Of a stretch of DNA of 64,000 nucleotides, positions 58,266 through 64,000 are shown one piece after another. Location: contig NC_068562.1 of NCBI RefSeq assembly GCF_022201045.2, positions 9,158,001 to 9,222,000 on the forward strand, given 5' to 3'. How positions within the stretch are numbered: the stretch's first letter is position 1; every line of letters begins with the position of its first letter. A program made the position numbers and the translations under genes. The DNA comes from Citrus sinensis. Taxonomy: Eukaryota > Streptophyta > Magnoliopsida > Sapindales > Rutaceae. Under the pieces are notes generated by a model that was not told the DNA's origin, made no database searches, and saw only the letters and a list, made by a program, of their open reading frames with translations.

Positions 58266-60090
58266 ATGGAGACAGGAGGAAGTAGTGCACAAGGAGGCGA
58301 TAGGAGGCTTCACGACCCCGTGGCGCTGAGGGAGATAGTCAGTGAAGCACGGGAAAAAGTCATGTTCGACCGGATGGAACGGATGGAAAAACAGATGGAG
58401 ACCTTGACAACCATCCTGTATGAGCTGCGGAGGGAGCGAAGGGTAACCCAAGAGGGAAGGGTGAGAGGCGGAGGAGTGGCACAGGGTCCCGATAGTGCGA
58501 GGAGAAGTCAAACCACCGGGGGATATGGTGGTGAGAGAAGTAACGTGCCTCTGCGGGGAGAATTCCATAGAGAAAGAGAGCAGTCCCCGGCAAGACAGAT
58601 TTCGGACGAGGCCGACGGGGTGGTGAATGCGGAGGAAACAGAGTTGAGGCAACACTTGCATGATGTAGAGCAAGAGCGGGATCAAGTTGTTGCACGTGAC
58701 CCTGGTCGTGCAGGGCAGCTGGAGGAGGAAGTGCGCAGACTAGCGCAGGTAATTGACGACATGCAAGGAAGGAACAGGGCCCCTGGTTGGAGGATAATGC
58801 TGGACGGAGAATCACCGCTCGCAGCAGAGATCATGAGGGCGGTTATTCCGAGAGATTTCCGCCTCCCAGACCTCAGATACTCGGGAAGAACTGACCCGCT
58901 GGTGCACATAGAGCGCTTCAACGACATAACTGGGGTACAAGGATTATCTCAATCCCAAAGGTGCAGGGTGTTCCCATTATCCCTTGAGGGACGTGCACGA
59001 GAATGGTACAGGAAACTTCCTCGGGGCAGCGTTAAAACCTTCGAGCAGATGTGCTAGGAATTCGCCGAGCAGTTTAGTGGGGCAATGGCACCAGAGGATG
59101 ACATGATGGAGCTGAAAAGCATGAAACAGGGGGAGCAAGAAACCCTTCGGGAATTCATCAAGAGGTTTCATCGGGCTGTCCTCGATTTGGGAGCCTTCAA
59201 CCACCCTCAGGCGTTAAGGGGGTTGAAAGACGGGGTGAAGATAGGAAGGCTGTGGTACAATTTGAGAAGCCCAACCATTCAAACGTACGCAGCCGCATAC
59301 GAGCAGGCTAAAAGAGACATCGAGATTGAAGAGGAGAAGGCTGCACGGATTAAGACAGACCAGTTAGAAGGGTCGGGGAGGAAAGAGAAGAAAGCATTAC
59401 CGGGGAATGGACCGATTAGGAGGAGGGACCACCAGGCCTCCGGTAGTGGAGCAGGAGGTCGGGTAACTGCTTACCAGCCTCATCAGAGGCCATCACAGTA
59501 TCAGCGCAGCAGGGCGCAACCTCCTCGTTCCCCAGCTAGGGAGCCTTGGAGAAGGCATGATTCGACATCTGCTGGTCTTCATCGATATTCCCACGGTAGC
59601 AGAGCGAGCAGACCAGAAGTGCTTCCACCGCCCCCGACTCAGAGCGGGGCAAACAGAGAAAGAGCAGTGCACCTGATCGACCAGGACCAGGACTATGGGC
59701 GGTACACTTCCTTGAAGATGTCCCTGGATGAGGTGTACGAGGCCATAAAGGATCGAGGGCTGCTGCACCTCCCCACACCAATAACAAAGCTACCCAACAG
59801 GAGGGATAGAGGACGTTATTGTAAGTTCCATGGCACCCATGGCCATACCACAGCAGAGTGTAGAGATCTCAAGACACAGGTCGAAGATCTGGTGAGAAAT
59901 TGGTACCTGGACGAGTTTGTGGATGGGACTTTCCTGACGGTGGCCACAGCAGGTGAAGGAGAGCAGAGTGATAGAGACCTGAGGCGCGAGCAGCCCGCAG
60001 TAAGGGTGATAGCTGGGGGCCCAACATTGGCCGGAGATTCCAACAGATCCATAAAAAATTATGCTAGGTACGCCATGACCAGTAAATAGA
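58266..60090 (+). other. gag region of the Ty3/Gypsy element
   Basis: Codes for a coiled, charged N-terminal part, then a capsid-like region (DPLVHIERFNDITGVQGLSQ, ARE WYRKLPRGS, LREFIKRFHRAV) and a zinc-knuckle-like motif CKFHGTHGHTTAEC near 59820-59862, as in Tat elements. Treated as a fossil; interruptions are not itemised. Confidence 0.85.
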
Positions 60091-60134
60091 TACTCTTCAA
60101 CACCCCAACAGCCAAACGAGCAAGGGTCAGGCAA

Positions 60135-63100
60135 GTGCCAATCATGTGGACGGATGAGGATGAGAAAGGGGTTCTATACCCCCACGAGGATGCTTTAGTC
60201 ATCAAGGCTACTGTTGCCAGCAAGAAATTTGACCGGATATTGATTGATACAGGGAGCTCAGTTGATGTGTTATTCAAGTCAACCCTGGAAGAGATGGGAA
60301 TAGCCGACCGGAAGTTGGAATACACCAACACCTCCTTGAAGGGGTTCGGAGGAGGGAAGCTGGTCCCGCTGGGCGTGGTCGAACTGCCTATCATAATTGG
60401 GAGTTCCCCGACAGAAAGGACAATAATGCTGGACTTTGTCGTAGTGGATGAGGAAGGTCCTTACCAAATAATCCTAGGTCGGCCATTTTTAAGGATGAGC
60501 AAAGCGGTGTTGTCCAACCATTATCTGGCTCTGAAGTACCGGGTGAATGGGGTAGTAGGAGTGGTACGAGGAGACCAGAGGATCGCGAGAAGCTGCTACT
60601 CCTCGGCAGCAAGGGAAGCAATGCAGATAACATCCCTCGATACCCGAGTGGAAAACAAGAACGGCAGACAAGAACCTGTAGAGGATCTGGAAACCGTAAG
60701 CCTGGGGCCAGAGAACCCGGGAAAGACGATCAGAATCGGGTCGAGACTTAAGGGAGAGCGAAAGCAGGAGTTGGTGAAATGCTTACAGGCTCATGCTGAT
60801 GTGTTTGCTTGGACACATGAAGACATGCCAGGGATTGACCCTGAGGTAGCATGTCATAAGTTGGCAATAAAGAAAGGTGCTCGGGCAGTAAGGCAGAAGA
60901 GGAGGTGCTTCAACCAGGAGAGGTATGAGGCTATAAATGGCGAGGTGGAGAAGCTCCTGGGAGCAGGGTTCATTCGGGAAGTCAGTTACCCTGAGTGGAT
61001 ATCGAATGTAGTGTTGGTAAAGAAGGCAAACGGCAAGTGGAGGATGTGTGTGGATTTCACAGACCTCAATAAGGCGTGCCCGAAAGACAGCTTCCCTTTG
61101 CCCAAGATCGATCAGTTAGTAGACTCAACGGCTGGGCACGGTCTGCTTAGCTTCATGGACGCGTTCTCGGGATACAACCAGATCCCCATGCACGAGCAGG
61201 ATGAGGAGAGCACGGCTTTCATCACTAACCAAGGTTTGTTCTGTTACAGGGTAATGCCATTCGGTCTCAAAAATGCTGGGGCCACCTATCAAAGGCTGGT
61301 GAACAAAGTCTTTAAGCCGTTGATTGGGAGAACCATGGAGGTGTACGTGGATGACATGATCACCAAGTCCAAAATCCCGGAGGAACATGTCAGACACCTC
61401 GAGGAGACATTCGAGCTTTTGAGGAAGTATAAGATGAAGCTCAACCCGGAGAAGTGTGCTTTTGGGGTCGAGTCAGGGAAATTCCTTGGATTCATGGTGA
61501 GCCATAGGGGGATTGAAGCGAATCCCGAGAAAATCCAGGCGGTTGTGCAGATGAAGTCTCCTCGAAACCTGAAGGAGATGCAGAGCCTCACGGGGAGGTT
61601 GGCGGCGTTGAGCAGATTCATATCCAAGGCTACAGATAAGTGTCAGCCATTCTTTCAAGTGATAAGGAGGGGAAAGAAAACAGAATGGACCCCAGAATGC
61701 GAGGAAGCCTTCCAGAACTTGAAACAATACTTGCAACAAGCTCCGCTGCTGTCCACACCGAGGGAGGGGGACAAGTTATATCTGTATTTGGCGGTATCGG
61801 ATCGGGCCGCCAGTTCTGTTCTGGTGAGAGAGGAAGAAGGAGTTCAGTATCCGATATACTACACCAGCAAGGCCCTCATCGACGCTGAGACCAGATACCC
61901 ACTGTTGGAGAAATGGGCACTTGCCCTTGTGGTTGCTGCTCGGAAGTTGAGGCCATATTTTCAAGCATTCCCAGTCTCGGTAATAACAAACCAGCCATTG
62001 CGTCAAACTCTGCACAAGCCAGATGCCTCTGGTCGGCTCGTCAAGTGGGCTGTAGAGCTGAGCGAGTTCGACATAGACTATAAACCCCGCGCAGCGATAA
62101 AGGCCCAAGCAATGGCCGATTTCGTAGCTGAGTTCACAGAGCCCGAAGTATGCTTAGATCAACAAGATGCAGTTATAGGCAGTGACGAAACTCAAGTATG
62201 GCAGATGTCTGTGGATGGGTCGTCAGGGGAGCGGGGTTCAGGAGCAGGGATTGTCTTGGAAGGCCCAGAGGGGGAGGAGATCTCTTATGCTGTAAAATTG
62301 GAATTTGCAGCCACAAATAACCAGGCAGAGTATGAAGCCTTGATAGCAGGTCTGGAATTGGCTCAGGCCGTGAAGGCAGACAGAGTTAAGATCAGAACTA
62401 ATTCCCAGCTGGTGGCGAATCATGTCAATGAAAGATTCCAACCAAGAGAGGAGAAGATGAAGCAGTACCTGAAGATAGTCAAGCAGATGATGGGGAAATT
62501 CGAGGCAGTGGAGGTGATACAAATCCCCAGGGAGCAGAATAGTCGAGCAGACATTTTGGCTAGGATGGCAGCAGTAGCCGACCCAAAAATGCCAAAGTCG
62601 GTCCCTCTGGAGGTGAAGTCCGGCCCAAGTATCGAGCAGAATTTGGGGGTGCTGCGGATAGAACAAAAATGCTCGTGGAGGGACCCGATAGTTTCATACC
62701 TTAGAGACGGGGCATTACCACCAGATAAGCTGCGAGCTCGGAAGATTAGAGCCCAGGCCTCGAGATACACGATGATTGATGGGGTATTGTATCGGCGAGG
62801 ATACACACTACCGTTCCTTCGGTGTTTGGATGAGGACGACGCGGATTACGTACTGAGAGAAGTACATGAAGGAATTTGCGGAAATCATTCTGGCGGGAGG
62901 TCCCTGGCCCACAAGGTTCTAAGGCAGGGATATTTCTGGCCGACAATGCACCGGGATGCGCAAGAGAAGACCAGGAGTTGTGTAAGCTGCCAGAGTTTTG
63001 TAAATTTCTCTAACCAGCCCCCATAGAAGCTCACCTCTATGGCCTCCCCTTGGCCATTTGCTCGATGGGGAATTGATCTGATCGGCCCATTGCCAAAGGG

Positions 63101-63911
63101 ACGAGGAGCAGCAACACATGCAATAGTTGCTATAGATTACTTCACGAAGTGGATAGAGGTAGAGGCCCTTAGCAGGATCACAGAGAAGAAAACAACAGAC
63201 TTCGTGTGGAGAAACCTGGTCTGTCGATACGGGATCCCTTATGCCTTGGTAACGGATAATGGCAGGCAGTTCGATAATCACAGCTTCAGGGATTTCTGCC
63301 AGAACCTCGGGATAGAGCTGAAGTATTGCTCGCCTGCTCACCCTCAATCGAATGGACAAGTAGAAGCAGCCAACAAGACCATCAAGAGGCTTTTGAAAAC
63401 CAGGCTCGGAGCAAAAAAGGGTGCGTGGGTTGACGAGCTGCCAGGTGTGCTATGGGCATACAGAACAACCCACAAAACCGCAACTGGGGAGACACCTTTC
63501 GCTTTGGCTTTCGGACATAAAGCGGTCGTGCCGGCTGAGATAGGAACGACCACACACCGGACAAATCATTTCAATGAGCAGGAGAACGACGAGCAGATAT
63601 GTTTGAATCTTAATCTGCTAACGGAGAGGAGGGAGCAAGCAGCCAAGCGATCAGGCATTTACCAACAGAGGGTTGCTCGGTATTACAACCAGAAGGTGAA
63701 CATACGGCAATTCAGGGTCGGAGACTGGGTACTGAGAAGAGTGAATCAGAGCACCAAAGATTCGACTCAAGGAGTGCTGGGACCGAATTGGGAAGGGCCA
63801 TATAGAGTCAAGCAGATAGCGGGACCCGGAGCTTACAAGCTGGTTCGCGCAGACGGCCACGAGGTGAAACGCCCATGGAACGCAGCACACCTCCGGAAAT
63901 ACTTCCAGTAA
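60135..63911 (+). other. pol region of the Ty3/Gypsy element (PR-RT-RH-aRH-INT)
   Basis: Protease motif ILIDTGSSVDVLF near 60240; reverse transcriptase from about 60900 with KKANGKWRMCVDFTDLNKA and YVDDM near 61345; RNase H about 61740-62110; second, archaeal-type RNase H starting MSVDGSSGERGSGAG near 62205 to LARMAA near 62570; integrase zinc finger (H...H...CVSC) about 62860-62990; and catalytic core with IDLIGPLPKGRG, VTDNGRQFDN and HPQSNGQVEAANKTIKRLL. The domain order supports Ty3/Gypsy Tat lineage. No chromodomain seen after the integrase. Confidence 0.9.
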
Positions 63912-64000
63912 GATTTGTACACATGTGAAAGCTATTTTCGCTCATGTTCATTACCGTTTATCTTTCACCCTTATTGTCAAAGGAAGTTCATGTAAAATCA

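Larger units (their letters stand above)
57378..64000 (+). mobile_element. Ty3/Gypsy LTR retrotransposon, Tat-like (3' end outside window)
   Basis: 5' LTR at about 57378-58188, primer site tggcgccgtctgtgggg from 58192, gag from about 58266, then protease, reverse transcriptase, RNase H, a second RNase H and integrase to about 63911. Order PR-RT-RH-INT places it in Ty3/Gypsy; the additional RNase H between RT-RH and INT marks the Tat (Retand/Ogre-type) lineage. The 3' LTR is not in the window, so age by LTR comparison is impossible. The reading frame is interrupted at about three places, one or two of which may be normal gag/pol junctions, so it looks recent but probably not fully intact. GC content and codon use differ sharply from the AT-rich flanks. 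It lies in an exon of a TauE/SafE gene. The exact left end (57371-57394) is uncertain. Confidence 0.92.

Overview
This is an AT-rich plant nuclear window. Its genes are split by GT-AG introns, and it carries nuclear genes for plastid proteins, long AT-rich spacers, microsatellites and several transposon classes. The gene set (thylakoid curvature protein, plastid S17, PsaH, GLABRA2-type HD-ZIP IV factor, RopGEF, class III peroxidase, HPR2 reductases) and the gene structures fit a eudicot. I cannot fix the genus from sequence alone.

Layout: 1-1789 (-) CURT1D-like thylakoid protein, cut by the window edge; 2797-3283 a 5'-truncated LINE; 3625-5066 a Mutator-like element that appears to carry a captured exon; 5.1-11.6 kb AT-rich spacer; 11658-15791 (+) a complete 11-exon GLABRA2 orthologue; 17592-18065 (-) plastid ribosomal protein S17; 19915-21327 (+) a class III peroxidase with one frameshift; 22014-23127 (+) PsaH with a D-arm-less tRNA-Thr relic in intron 2; 23862-26030 (-) a RopGEF; 27117-27315 a plastid ndhG fragment; 27848-28108 an F-box/LRR scrap; 29400-38117 (+) a four-copy HPR2 array (three intact, one pseudogene); 38966-39366 (-) an LC8 dynein light chain; 41006-42302 a hAT-like element with a TRIM nested inside it.

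The most interesting region is 45468-54672. A LEA_2 membrane protein gene and a PDI-like gene lie head to tail. A 2.06-kb direct tandem duplication has one breakpoint in the last coding bases of LEA_2 exon 1 and the other in PDI exon 1. Both parent genes remain whole. Between them lies a third, chimeric gene that has the PDI promoter and signal peptide joined in frame to the LEA_2 domain exons, with every splice site kept. It encodes a 199-residue, presumably secreted LEA_2 protein.

From 55.2 kb to the right edge are two broken copies of a TauE/SafE-type membrane protein gene. The second is cut off by a Ty3/Gypsy element (Tat-like, with a second RNase H domain) that runs past the window end.

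Exon boundaries were read by eye and checked for phase and splice consensus. Gene identities rest on remembered family sequences, not on a search.
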